A stretch of DNA of 64,000 nt, taken from positions 634,614 through 698,613 of the forward strand of contig NZ_FKLA01000009.1 of the NCBI RefSeq assembly GCF_900078395.1, read 5' to 3'. Below are positions 33,214 to 41,334 of this stretch, piece by piece. This stretch comes from Anaerotruncus rubiinfantis. GTDB lineage: Bacteria > Bacillota > Clostridia > Oscillospirales > Ruminococcaceae. Under the pieces are notes generated by a model. That model was given only the letters and a program-made list of their open reading frames with translations, made no database searches and was not told where the DNA came from. Made by a program: the position numbers and the translations under genes. Position 1 is the first letter of the stretch. Each line of letters starts with the position of its first letter.

Positions 33214-33258
33214 GATAAACCTCCACAGAAATATTCCGCTGCCAAGCGGTCTGTTCTC

Positions 33259-33288
33259 TATAGAGGTTTTTTGATATCCAACTGTAAA
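33259..33288 (-). promoter_or_regulatory. TcdR/UviA-type promoter box for the C39 peptidase gene
   Basis: Minus strand: TTTACA (33288-33283), 17 bases, CTCTATA (33265-33259), about 45 bases ahead of ATG 33213. One base in the second block differs from the other copies. Confidence 0.6.
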
Positions 33289-33318
33289 CCTGGAAAACAA
33301 AAAAATATGAAGCGACTG

Positions 33319-33687
33319 TCAGGATGGCTTCTCACCTTGATCCCACTCAGATATGGATCTTAAAAATGCAATAACGTCTATTTTCTGTTGAGGATTGAGC
33401 CTTTTTATGTAACGCATGAGTTCATTTGAGAGCAACGCGTCTGTCGCGTCTTTCATATAGGACATATTTACATCCACGATGGTCGCCAGAGGGACTTCCA
33501 GGGCGCACGCGACTCTGAAAAGCGTCATAATCGTCGCGTTCGATTTTCCACGTTCCAGTTTGCTCAGGGGCGTGGGGGATATCCCGCTTCGTGCGGAGAG
33601 CTCCTCGAGGCTCATGCCTTTATGGGTCCGAATGTCACGGATTCTGCTTCCGACTTCTTCTTTAATATTTGGCAAAGGGACGCTCAC
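33319..33687 (-). CDS. XRE family helix-turn-helix regulator
   Basis: 122 residues. A Cro/CI-type helix-turn-helix spans about 14-68 (RIRDIRTHKGMSLEELSARSGISPTPLSKLERGKS), followed by a short C-terminal helical tail (LLSNELMRYIKRLNPQQKIDVIAFLR). The start is GTG 33687 with no strong ribosome site. Two copies of AAAAGTATAAgA (near 33761 and 33814) upstream could be its operators. A maintenance or island-silencing repressor is plausible. Confidence 0.8.
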   Translation of the reverse strand: MSVPLPNIKEEVGSRIRDIRTHKGMSLEELSARSGISPTPLSKLERGKSNATIMTLFRVACALEVPLATIVDVNMSYMKDATDALLSNELMRYIKRLNPQQKIDVIAFLRSISEWDQGEKPS

Positions 33688-33760
33688 CCCAAATCTTTTT
33701 AACCATGATACTCCCAGCCGAATTTTATTTCAAAATAGGCTAGATATAAATTTGGATATA

Positions 33761-34000
33761 AAAGTATAAAGAGTGAAAAAATATTTGTAACTATATATTT
33801 ATTTTTAACCACAAAAGTATAAGATGGAGGTTCTGCGTGTGCAGCAATAAAGTTTATATCTATTGCAAATCAAACCGATTTGCCAATTAAAAGGGCTCGG
33901 TATTTGCGTTACCGATTTGCTCTGCCCAAGGTAAAGGCCCGGTTTGTCTGTTTAGGCAAACCGGGCCTTTGCTCTTTTTTTATCATACGCTGCAGATCCC
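33761..34000. other. Gene-free AT-rich spacer with a strong terminator; possible small RNA
   Basis: No supported CDS. It starts with two AAAAGTATAA repeats and a TATAAG that could serve as a rightward -10 (about 33820). About 110 bases follow, then a perfect 14-bp terminator (33933-33970, AAAGGCCCGGTTTG and complement) followed by GCTCTTTTTTT. A short RNA of about 140 bases ending at this terminator is possible, but no known RNA family was recognised. Confidence 0.35.
33933..33977 (+). terminator. Intrinsic terminator
   Basis: AAAGGCCCGGTTTG (33933-33946), 10-base loop, exact complement (33957-33970), then a T7 run ending near 33981. No gene directly upstream on the plus strand uses it, which hints at an unannotated short transcript. 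Confidence 0.85.
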
Positions 34001-34047
34001 CTCCAAGCTTGAATTTCTAAAAAATTCAAGCTTGGAGGTTAATATAA
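34001..34047 (+). promoter_or_regulatory. 16-bp hairpin that buries the ribosome site of the next gene
   Basis: CTCCAAGCTTGAATTT (34001-34016), loop CTAAA, then the exact complement (34022-34037). The ribosome site GGAGG (34034-34038) that serves GTG 34048 lies inside the right arm, paired to CTCC of the left arm. Translation would need the hairpin opened, as in RNA thermometers or attenuators. Confidence 0.6.
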
Positions 34048-34419
34048 GTGACAAAAATACAAAATCTGAATACATACTGCAGGCAGTGCGTGCGAAACAG
34101 CTTAAAAAACGAATACAGGCAAAATGATAACGCCGCGAAACATATCACCCCAGTCGGCCTGCGGATCGCTGAGCGGGCAACGCCGGTCAATCCCTGCGAT
34201 GAGTTCGAAGAATTGCTTTCCTGCAAGAGCCCGGAGGACTGGCTGCTCTTTATTGAATGCCCGGATCTGCACAAAGCCCTCTCGTCCCTCCAGAAAAAGG
34301 ATCTGGAACTGCTGTTCCTATTATTCGTTTTTGGCTATACACAGCAGGAACTCTCCCATCTCATGGGGATTTCACAAGCAGCTATTAACAAGCGGTACTC
34401 CCGTATCAAAAAAACTTAA
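34048..34419 (+). CDS. Short sigma-70 region-4-like protein
   Basis: 123 residues. The C-terminal half has a sigma region-4 helix-turn-helix (LQKKDLELLFLLFVFGYTQQELSHLMGISQAAINKRYSRIKK, about 78-119). The N-terminal half is not recognisable and there is no region 2, so it may act as a partial sigma or a regulator like those in conjugative transposons. The start is GTG 34048 with GGAGG at spacing 9, buried in a hairpin. The nearest downstream genes are the excisionase and integrase. Confidence 0.72.
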   Translation: MTKIQNLNTYCRQCVRNSLKNEYRQNDNAAKHITPVGLRIAERATPVNPCDEFEELLSCKSPEDWLLFIECPDLHKALSSLQKKDLELLFLLFVFGYTQQELSHLMGISQAAINKRYSRIKKT

Positions 34420-34465
34420 AAAATTTTTTTAAAAGGGTTATAAAAAACCCTGGGTAATGTGTCAT

Positions 34466-34493
34466 AAGGGGTGAGGGATTCCTCGCCCCTTTT
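34466..34493 (+). terminator. Intrinsic terminator after the sigma-like gene
   Basis: AAGGGGTGAGG, loop GATT, CCTCGCCCCTT, then TTCCC: an 11-bp stem with one G-U pair. It lies 47 bases after the stop at 34419. Confidence 0.7.
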
Positions 34494-35011
34494 CCCTGTC
34501 TGGCATTTGGGGGGCTGAAACGGATCGTCCCTCCCGTTCTTTGAAAATCCGATATCCAGCAATACAGGCACATTCCCTGCTCTGTCGGCCCAAAAGTCGG
34601 CAAGCGCCAGGATGGATCCGCGAAGACGGCCTGCGGTTAACAGATACCGTAAAAACGATGGCATCAAAGGCCATGAGCGATCAATCCGTCCATAACCAGT
34701 CTGTGGTGGACTGGAGCGCGATGATCAGGAGCAGGTGAGATACTTCTGTCCCGTCCCAGCCAAAAAGCAAGGAGGGCAGCGGTCTGAGATCCAGACCGGG
34801 GTGCAATTCCCATGCGGTTCGCCCTACCAGCGGACGGCCTGTATCGCTGCCCTGGCCCAGGGATGGTAGTGTCCGAATATGGGTAATGAAATTTGAGTTT
34901 GGAGCCAGTATTGGCTTTAGAAATCGTGGGCGCCTCTCTATTGAGAGGCGCCCATCTTTGTGAAGCTGATCAAGACCAGCTATGAAAAATTGCCAAGAGG
35001 GAGGTAATAAG
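34494..35011. other. Gene-free spacer before the integration module
   Basis: Short frames here are out of context and lack ribosome sites. A perfect 11-bp hairpin with a TATT loop lies at 34928-34953 (GGGCGCCTCTC and its complement), about 55 bases before the excisionase; it may terminate or control entry into xis-int. No tRNA or known RNA was recognised. Confidence 0.5.
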
Positions 35012-35224
35012 ATGATCCGAGACAATCCAAAAACGCTAACCATTGACGACCTGCCTACCTTTTTCGGCCCGCGGCAGCTTGCCAAGGTGATGGGGATCAG
35101 CAAGGATACCGCATACAGATTGGCGGAGTCGGACACGTTCCCAAGCGCCCGGATTGGCCGGCGCGTCGTGATCCATAAGGACAGGTTTCTTGAATGGGTG
35201 GTCGTGTATTTCTCAAAAGGATGA
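35012..35224 (+). CDS. Excisionase-type helix-turn-helix protein
   Basis: 70 residues of the MerR-like excisionase/DNA-binding family: TFFGPRQLAKVMGISKDTAYRLAESDTFPSARIGRR, then the IHKDRFLEWV tail. GGGAGGT precedes ATG 35012. It is 16 bases upstream of the integrase, the usual xis-int pair of an integrated element. Confidence 0.88.
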   Translation: MIRDNPKTLTIDDLPTFFGPRQLAKVMGISKDTAYRLAESDTFPSARIGRRVVIHKDRFLEWVVVYFSKG

Positions 35225-35240
35225 CAGGAGGTAGGCCGCA

Positions 35241-36578
35241 ATGACAAAAAGGCAGGCAAAGAAAACCAAACCGCAATATCAGATGAGCGAGGGTGGGATC
35301 TACCCAAGGAAGGATGGCCGGTACACCGCCCAGATCTATATCGACGGTGACAAACGCACTTTCACTTCGACAGAAGAAAAGGCCGAGATATGGTTGAGCA
35401 AAATTAAGGCGGAAGTTGCGCTTGGAATCTACCAAAAACCGGAAAAGAAAGAAAAACAGAAAGAGGCCCTTGAACCTGTAAAACCTTCTCAGGAAATAAC
35501 CCTTGGTGAATGGCTCGACCGCTGGTTGGAAATCTACGCGCAGCCTTCGGTCAAGCTGGCGACCTATGTAAGTTATGAAACCTATATCCGCCGACACTTG
35601 AAACCCAGTTTGGGACAGATCCTCATGAAAGACCTGACTGTGGGCATCCTGCAGGACTTTCTGACAAAGAAATTGACAGGAGGGCGGGCAGATGGACGGA
35701 AGGGTGGACTTTCTCCTAAAACCGTAAGCAACATTCATAAAATGCTCCTGCCCGCTCTGGAACAAGCCCGGATCGAAAACCTGCTTCCTGAAAACCTGGC
35801 AAGAAGCGTCAAACCGCCCAAAGTAGAACGTGAAGAAATGCGCGTCCTGTCCATTGACGAGCAAAAAAGATTTGTGGCCGCCTGTCTGAGGTTCCATCAG
35901 GAAGAACCCAACGCACTGGCCAGTATGGTCGCTCTCTTTTTCGGTCCCAGGCTTGGAGAGGTGCTTGGCATGCAGTGGAAAAATGTATCCTTTGAAAAGC
36001 GGCAGTTCAAGCTGACACATACGCTTAGCCGTCTGAAGAATTTGAACCCCCATATCCCTTCAAAGACCACCTTGGAGCTGCGCACGCTAAAATCCAGAAA
36101 TTCAAAACGGACATTGGATATGTTCGACGCGATGTACGACCTGCTCCTTGCCCATAAAAAGGCCCAGGATGACATCGCCAGAAAGATGCCCGGTTATAAT
36201 CCAATGGGATTCGTTTTCGTGACCCCGGACGGACAGCCGGTCGAACCACGCACCTATGAGGACTTTTTTTATAAAATTTCAGTAGCCGCGGAGATCAAAG
36301 GTGCTACATTCCATACCCTGCGCCATACCTTTGCCACGCGCTGTATCGAAAACGGCATAGATATCCTGGTGCTGTCCAAGATCATGGGGCACTCAAATCC
36401 AGAGACGACGCTGAAACTCTATGGGCACATTCTTTCCGAACACAAGCGGAACAGTATGCTGCGGGTGGGAACGATTTATTCCACATTTGTCGAGCTGCCA
36501 GCGAAACAGAAGGAGTCTCAACAAACCAGAAACGAAATTGACGAAATGGAAACGCTCTCCTTGTCCATGAGCAATTAA
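35241..36578 (+). CDS. Tyrosine recombinase (integrase)
   Basis: 445 residues. The N-terminal arm-binding domain (GGIYPRKDGRYTAQIYIDG) and a SAM-like core-binding domain (LGEWLDRWLEIYAQPSVK) precede the catalytic domain with its catalytic set: Arg in FGPRLGEVLG, HTLRHTFATR (His-x-x-Arg), MGHSN (His) and the Tyr in TLKLYGH. It is somewhat longer than phage integrases because of a linker near 75-90. It points at tRNA-fMet 250 bases downstream, the likely attachment site. Confidence 0.95.
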   Translation: MTKRQAKKTKPQYQMSEGGIYPRKDGRYTAQIYIDGDKRTFTSTEEKAEIWLSKIKAEVALGIYQKPEKKEKQKEALEPVKPSQEITLGEWLDRWLEIYAQPSVKLATYVSYETYIRRHLKPSLGQILMKDLTVGILQDFLTKKLTGGRADGRKGGLSPKTVSNIHKMLLPALEQARIENLLPENLARSVKPPKVEREEMRVLSIDEQKRFVAACLRFHQEEPNALASMVALFFGPRLGEVLGMQWKNVSFEKRQFKLTHTLSRLKNLNPHIPSKTTLELRTLKSRNSKRTLDMFDAMYDLLLAHKKAQDDIARKMPGYNPMGFVFVTPDGQPVEPRTYEDFFYKISVAAEIKGATFHTLRHTFATRCIENGIDILVLSKIMGHSNPETTLKLYGHILSEHKRNSMLRVGTIYSTFVELPAKQKESQQTRNEIDEMETLSLSMSN

Positions 36579-36644
36579 TAAGAATGAAGTTCATACCTGA
36601 GAAAAGAAAACTGCTTGGGCAAAATTAAAAACAGCTGTCGTTTT

Positions 36645-36780
36645 GGCTGTCAAAATATTTTTATTTCGAGTCTGCGTTTCTGGCTTACAACTCAAAAAAA
36701 GACCATTTGGCCCCTCGTTTTCGAGGTTTGGGGCAGAAATGACTGTCAAAGATGACTGTCAAACCTGATTTGACAGTCAT
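36645..36780. repeat. Repeated GACTGTCAAA motifs, candidate integrase arm sites
   Basis: GACTGTCAAA occurs at 36741-36750 and 36754-36763, inverted (TTTGACAGTC) at 36769-36778, and as GGCTGTCAAA at 36645-36654. The cluster lies between the integrase stop and tRNA-fMet. Short repeats at this place are typical arm-type binding sites of tyrosine integrases. Confidence 0.6.
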
Positions 36781-36791
36781 GGACAAAAAAA

Positions 36792-36826
36792 GAAAGTGGC
36801 TTGAACCAACTGTTCAAGCCACTTTC
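36792..36826 (-). terminator. Terminator for tRNA-fMet
   Basis: GAAAGTGGCTTGAAC, loop CAACT, exact complement (15-bp stem). On the minus strand it follows the tRNA 3' end by 3 bases and is followed by a T7 run. Confidence 0.85.
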
Positions 36827-36829
36827 CAG

Positions 36830-36906
<77 letters not shown>

Positions 36907-37052
36907 ATATTCAAATTTTGAATGCTTGATTATTATAGCATATCCTATAAAGGAACGCAAGTCTTTTTTTATCTTTTTTCTAAAATATCGATGAAAAGAA
37001 TGTATTCGAAGAAAAACCGGCGGACGAAGTGTCCACCGGTACGCAAACTTCA

Positions 37053-37340
37053 TTAGAATGCTTCTGGTTTTTCTTCTTGCGGATCTTCTTCGACGGCGGG
37101 CTCTGATACTTCGGCAGTCTGAGCGGCGGCTTCCGGCTCGGATTCGAGTGGTTCATCGGAATCCTCAGAAACCTGGGTCGCGTAATAATCGAGGTCGGAC
37201 ATGTCGTCATCCATCATATCGTCATCGAAATCATCACACAGCGTGCAGCTACGGCGTTTAAAATATGCGGCAAATGCGACGATCGCTCCGGCAATCGCAA
37301 TCAAAAGCGCTACCGTTGCCAGAAATGTTCCTTTTCCCAT
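37053..37340 (-). CDS. Small membrane-anchored acidic protein
   Basis: 95 residues. One N-terminal membrane span (about 5-26, FLATVALLIAIAGAIVAFAAYF), then KRRSC and a strongly acidic, Glu/Asp-rich tail of about 60 residues. Two cysteines (SCTLCDD) follow the span. No known family. AGGAGG precedes ATG 37340; the longer frame to 37421 is rejected. Confidence 0.7.
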   Translation of the reverse strand: MGKGTFLATVALLIAIAGAIVAFAAYFKRRSCTLCDDFDDDMMDDDMSDLDYYATQVSEDSDEPLESEPEAAAQTAEVSEPAVEEDPQEEKPEAF

Positions 37341-37469
37341 AATATATCTTTCCTCCTGTATCAAAGTAAGTTGCTTCAAACGAGTTGCATTTATTATAAA
37401 CCTTTCGGAAGTTGTTGACAAGCCATATATCTTTATTTTATACGTTTTTTATCCATTCATGCAAAATAA

Positions 37470-37503
37470 AACAGCCCGCTGGGAATTCTCTCAGCGGGCT
37501 GTT
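37470..37503 (-). terminator. Terminator of the glycolytic operon
   Basis: AACAGCCCGCTG and its exact complement (12-bp stem, 10-base loop), followed on the minus strand by TTTATTTT. It lies 12 bases after the gpmI stop. Confidence 0.9.
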
Positions 37504-37514
37504 GAAGGGGGCAC

Positions 37515-39032
37515 TTATTCGATAATCGGAGTACCGGTCATCTCTTTGGGCTGAGGCAGGCCCAGAATTTTAAGCAGGGTGGGTGCGAGATCTGCGAGCC
37601 GGCCACCTTCGCGCAGCTTACAGCCGCCAAGCCCGACCGCGATTAGCGGGACCGGATTGGTGGTATGTGCGGTGAAGGGCGAACCGTCCGGTTCAAACAT
37701 CTGGTCCGCATTGCCATGGTCGGCGGTGATCAGCGCCGCGCCGCCCATTCCCAGGATAGCGTCAATGGTACGCCCAAGGCAGATGTCAACCGCCTCCACC
37801 GCCTTCTTTGCGGCATCGAACACACCGGTGTGGCCGACCATATCGCAGTTGGCGTAATTTAAGATGATGACGTCGTATTTGCCGCTTTCGATCCGTTTTA
37901 CCACTTCGTCGGTGACGAGATAGGCGCTCATCTCCGGCTGCAGGTCGTAGGTCGCCACCTTTGGGGAGGGGATCAAAGCGCGGTCTTCGCCGGGGTACGG
38001 CGCCTCCACCCCTCCATTGAAGAAGAAGGTGACATGCGCGTACTTTTCGGTTTCCGCGATACGAAGTTGGGTGAGGCCTTTATCCGAGATGTATTTTCCG
38101 AAGGTATTGGAAAGCCCCTCCGGTGCAAACGCCACATGTACGTTCGGCATGGTTGCGTCGTACTGGGTCATGGTCACGAAATAGAGCTGTTTTCTGCCGC
38201 CTTTGCGTTCGAAGCCGGAGAAGTCCGGGTCCACCAGCGTGCGGGTCAGTTCGCGCGCCCGGTCGGGGCGGAAGTTGAAAAAGATGACCGAATCGTTGTC
38301 GTGGACGCCCGCGTCTTTCAGGCAGACAGTCGGTTCAACGAATTCGTCGGTGATCTCCGCGCCATAGGACTTTTCCATCGCATCGACTGCGGACGGGTTT
38401 ACATTCCCCTCAGAGTTGACGATGGCATCGTAAGCGCGCACCACCCGCTCCCAGCGGTTGTCACGGTCCATTGCGTAATAACGGCCCATGACCGAGGCGA
38501 TCCGTCCGATGCCGAGCCGGTTCATTTCGGCTTCCAGCTCCGCGATGAAATCCCGGCCGCTGGTGGGCGGGACATCGCGTCCATCCATGAAGCAGTGGAC
38601 ATAGACCTTGCGAAGGCCAAACCGTTTTGCCATCTCAAGCAGGCCGTACAGATGGGTGTTGTGGCTGTGCACGCCGCCATCGGAAACAAGGCCCATCAGG
38701 TGCAGGGCGGAATCATACTTTTTGCAGTTTTCCATTGCACCGGTGAGCGCCGGGTTATCGAAAAAATCGCCGTCCTTGATCGATTTGGTGATGCGTGTAA
38801 GCTCCTGATAAACCACCCGTCCGGCGCCGATATTGGTGTGGCCGACCTCGCTGTTTCCCATCTGCCCGTCCGGCAGGCCGACATCCATGCCGGAAGCGCC
38901 GATCAGGGTATGCGGGCAGGTGGCGAAAAGTTTTTCGATGTTGGGCTTTTTTGCGGCGGCGATCGCGTTGCCGTAATCCGCCTGGTTATATCCAAATCCA
39001 TCCAGAATGATGAGTGCCAAAGGTTTTTTCAT
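37515..39032 (-). CDS. gpmI: 2,3-bisphosphoglycerate-independent phosphoglycerate mutase
   Basis: 505 residues, the normal length. The alkaline-phosphatase-like metal sites are visible: ILDGFGYN at the start, the nucleophile Ser in GNSEVGHTNIGAG (about 61), the HSH and DGRDVPP blocks, and late Asp/His sites in NYANCDMVGHTG and ITADHGNADQM. It interconverts 3- and 2-phosphoglycerate with Mn2+. ATG 39032 (MKKPLALIILDG) is used, with AGGAGG about 12 bases before it. Last gene of pgk-tpiA-gpmI. Confidence 0.95.
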   Translation of the reverse strand: MKKPLALIILDGFGYNQADYGNAIAAAKKPNIEKLFATCPHTLIGASGMDVGLPDGQMGNSEVGHTNIGAGRVVYQELTRITKSIKDGDFFDNPALTGAMENCKKYDSALHLMGLVSDGGVHSHNTHLYGLLEMAKRFGLRKVYVHCFMDGRDVPPTSGRDFIAELEAEMNRLGIGRIASVMGRYYAMDRDNRWERVVRAYDAIVNSEGNVNPSAVDAMEKSYGAEITDEFVEPTVCLKDAGVHDNDSVIFFNFRPDRARELTRTLVDPDFSGFERKGGRKQLYFVTMTQYDATMPNVHVAFAPEGLSNTFGKYISDKGLTQLRIAETEKYAHVTFFFNGGVEAPYPGEDRALIPSPKVATYDLQPEMSAYLVTDEVVKRIESGKYDVIILNYANCDMVGHTGVFDAAKKAVEAVDICLGRTIDAILGMGGAALITADHGNADQMFEPDGSPFTAHTTNPVPLIAVGLGGCKLREGGRLADLAPTLLKILGLPQPKEMTGTPIIE

Positions 39033-39061
39033 AAGTTCGTTTATCCTCCTGTGCACGGCTT

Positions 39062-39829
39062 TTATTTCGAGGCCGCCTCGATGATCGTGTTGAAATCGGC
39101 CGCCTTGAGCGCGGCGCCGCCGATGAGCCCGCCGTCCACATCCGGCTGTGCGAGCAGCTCCGCCGCGTTCTTCGCGTTCATCGAGCCGCCGTACTGGATG
39201 GTCATGGCTTCAGCAGCAGCGTCGCCGTAGAGCTTAGCGACCACGGTGCGGATATAATGATTGACCTCGTTGGCCTGTTCGGCGGTTGCGGTCTTGCCGG
39301 TGCCAATTGCCCAGACCGGCTCGTAGGCGATGATAATGCGACTGAGTTCCTCCGCCGAAACGCCGCCGAGCGCGACCTTGGTCTGCATGCCGACGATCTC
39401 TTCGGTGATGTCCGCTTCCCGCTGTTCAAGCAGCTCGCCCACACAGAGGATTACATCGAGGCCCGCATCGAGCGCCGCACGCACCCGCAGGTTTACCGTC
39501 GCGTCGGTCTCTCCGAAATATTGGCGGCGTTCGCTGTGGCCGATGATGACGTATTTGACTCCCATCTCGGTGAGCATGCCGGCGGAAATCTCGCCGGTGA
39601 AGGCGCCGGACGCCGCCCAATGGCAGTTTTCCGCGCCGACTTCGATGTTGGTGCCTTTGGTGGCTTCAAGCGCGGTTTCCAGGTTGGTGTAGGGCACGCA
39701 GATGATCACGCCGCAATCCGCGTCCTTGACGAGGGGTTTCAGCTCATTGATGAGCGCCTGTGCTTCCGGGCGGGTTTTGTTCATTTTCCAGTTGCCTGCG
39801 ATAACTGCTTTCCGAACCGCTTTATTCAT
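39062..39829 (-). CDS. tpiA: Triosephosphate isomerase
   Basis: 255 residues. GNWKMNK (Asn/Lys of the active site), GHSERR (catalytic His), the catalytic-Glu block AYEPVWAIGTGKTA and the late GGSM phosphate loop are all present. Start ATG 39829 follows GGAG; a longer frame to 39856 lacks support. It interconverts DHAP and glyceraldehyde 3-phosphate, taking up DHAP made by the sugar-acid aldolases. Confidence 0.95.
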   Translation of the reverse strand: MNKAVRKAVIAGNWKMNKTRPEAQALINELKPLVKDADCGVIICVPYTNLETALEATKGTNIEVGAENCHWAASGAFTGEISAGMLTEMGVKYVIIGHSERRQYFGETDATVNLRVRAALDAGLDVILCVGELLEQREADITEEIVGMQTKVALGGVSAEELSRIIIAYEPVWAIGTGKTATAEQANEVNHYIRTVVAKLYGDAAAEAMTIQYGGSMNAKNAAELLAQPDVDGGLIGGAALKAADFNTIIEAASK

Positions 39830-39869
39830 AACTGCATTCTCCTTTATTCTTGTCATTGGAACAGCGAAA

Positions 39870-39897
39870 AAAGGGAGCGGATTTGCCCGCTCCCTTT
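39870..39897 (-). terminator. Partial terminator between pgk and tpiA
   Basis: AAAGGGAGCGG, loop of 6, CCGCTCCCTTT, followed on the minus strand by a T-rich run. Since tpiA is only 40 bases further with no clear promoter, it probably allows read-through and gives more pgk than tpiA message. Confidence 0.7.
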
Positions 39898-39901
39898 CGG
39901 A

Positions 39902-41092
39902 TTACTTGTCGTTGAGGGCCGCGATGCCGGGCAGCTCCAGTCCCTCGAGGAATTCGAGCGAAGCGCCGCCGCCGGTGGAGATATGGGTCATCCTGTCGCC
40001 GAAGCCCAGCTTGGTGACCGCCGCCGCGCTGTCCCCGCCGCCGATGATCGAGATTGCGCCGCTGTCCGCCACCGCGGTCGCGACCGCGAGGGTGCCTTTC
40101 GCAAAGGCCTCGAATTCAAATACGCCCATCGGTCCGTTCCACACAACCGTGCCCGCGCCTTTGATGGCGTCGCAGAAGAGTTTTTCAGTTTTGGGGCCGA
40201 TATCCATACCCATCCAGCCGTCCGGGATCTTGTCGCTGTCAACCAGCCTGCTCTGGCAGTTCGGATCGAATTTGTCACCGACGAGGTTATCGACCGGCAA
40301 AAGCAGGCTCACGCCCTTGGCTTTCGCCTTGGCGAGCATTTCCTTGGCCAGTTCGAGCTTATCCTCTTCGCAGAGCGAATTGCCGATCGAGTGTCCCATT
40401 GCCTTGATGAAGGTGTAGGCCATACCGCCGCCGACGATCAGGGTGTCGACCTTCTCAAGCAGGTTATTGATGACGCCGATCTTATCCGAAACCTTCGCGC
40501 CGCCCAGGATCGCGACGAACGGGCGTTTGGGGTCGGAAAGGGCTTTGCCCATGATGGTGATTTCCTTCTGGATGAGGTAACCGCAGACCGCCGGGAGGTA
40601 CTCCGCGACGCCGGCGGTGGAAGCGTGGGCGCGATGGGCCGAGCCGAACGCGTCGTTGACATAGATTTCCGCGAGGGAAGCAAACGCCTTCGAAAGCGCC
40701 GGATCGTTCTTGGTCTCGCCCTTTTCAAAGCGGACGTTCTCAAGCATCAGCAGCTCGCCGGGTTTTAAGGCCGCGGCTTTCGCCTTGGCGTCCTCGCCGA
40801 CAACGTCTTTGGCCATTTCGACCGGTTTGCCCAGCAGCTCACCGAGGCGTTTGGCGACTGGAGCAAGCGAGAACTCCGGTTTCACTTCGCCCTTCGGACG
40901 GCCGAGGTGCGAACAGAGGATGACCGCCGCATTCTTTTCAAGCAGGTATTTGATGGTCGGAAGCGCAGCCACAATGCGTTTGTCCGATGTGATCACGCCA
41001 TCCTTCAGCGGGACGTTGAAGTCGCAGCGGACCAGCACTTTTTTGCCGGATACGTCGATGTCTTCCACCGACTTTTTGTTGTAGGAAGTCAT
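39902..41092 (-). CDS. pgk: Phosphoglycerate kinase
   Basis: 396 residues. [11 protein letters not shown] (about 20-30), SHLGRPKGE, the hinge [11 protein letters not shown] block and the C-terminal nucleotide block GGGDSAAAV are all clear. It makes ATP from 1,3-bisphosphoglycerate. ATG 41092 (MTSYNKKSV) with AAAGGGTGG upstream is preferred over the frame's first start at 41146. Confidence 0.96.
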   Translation of the reverse strand: MTSYNKKSVEDIDVSGKKVLVRCDFNVPLKDGVITSDKRIVAALPTIKYLLEKNAAVILCSHLGRPKGEVKPEFSLAPVAKRLGELLGKPVEMAKDVVGEDAKAKAAALKPGELLMLENVRFEKGETKNDPALSKAFASLAEIYVNDAFGSAHRAHASTAGVAEYLPAVCGYLIQKEITIMGKALSDPKRPFVAILGGAKVSDKIGVINNLLEKVDTLIVGGGMAYTFIKAMGHSIGNSLCEEDKLELAKEMLAKAKAKGVSLLLPVDNLVGDKFDPNCQSRLVDSDKIPDGWMGMDIGPKTEKLFCDAIKGAGTVVWNGPMGVFEFEAFAKGTLAVATAVADSGAISIIGGGDSAAAVTKLGFGDRMTHISTGGGASLEFLEGLELPGIAALNDK

Positions 41093-41299
41093 GTTTGCCA
41101 CCCTTTCTCGATTTTCTGTTTTTGGGTTTTCCCCGATTTTCAACAACTCTGTTAATTAATCAACAATCCATGGATTATTCTACGGCATCGGCTTTTTTTT
41201 TGCAAGCGTTTTGCGCGATTTTCCATGGTTTCAACAGCTTCCAAAGTTAGTTTGCGCAATTCTTTGGGGATTATTTTCCATAGGATACCGGTCTGAGAA

Positions 41300-41327
41300 A
41301 AATCCCCCGGCAGACACCGGGGGATTT
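41300..41327 (-). terminator. Bidirectional terminator after the DegV gene
   Basis: AAATCCCCCGG, 6-base loop, CCGGGGGATTT, with T-rich sequence on both sides. Minus strand: just past the DegV stop at 41335. Confidence 0.85.
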
Positions 41328-41334
41328 TTATTTT

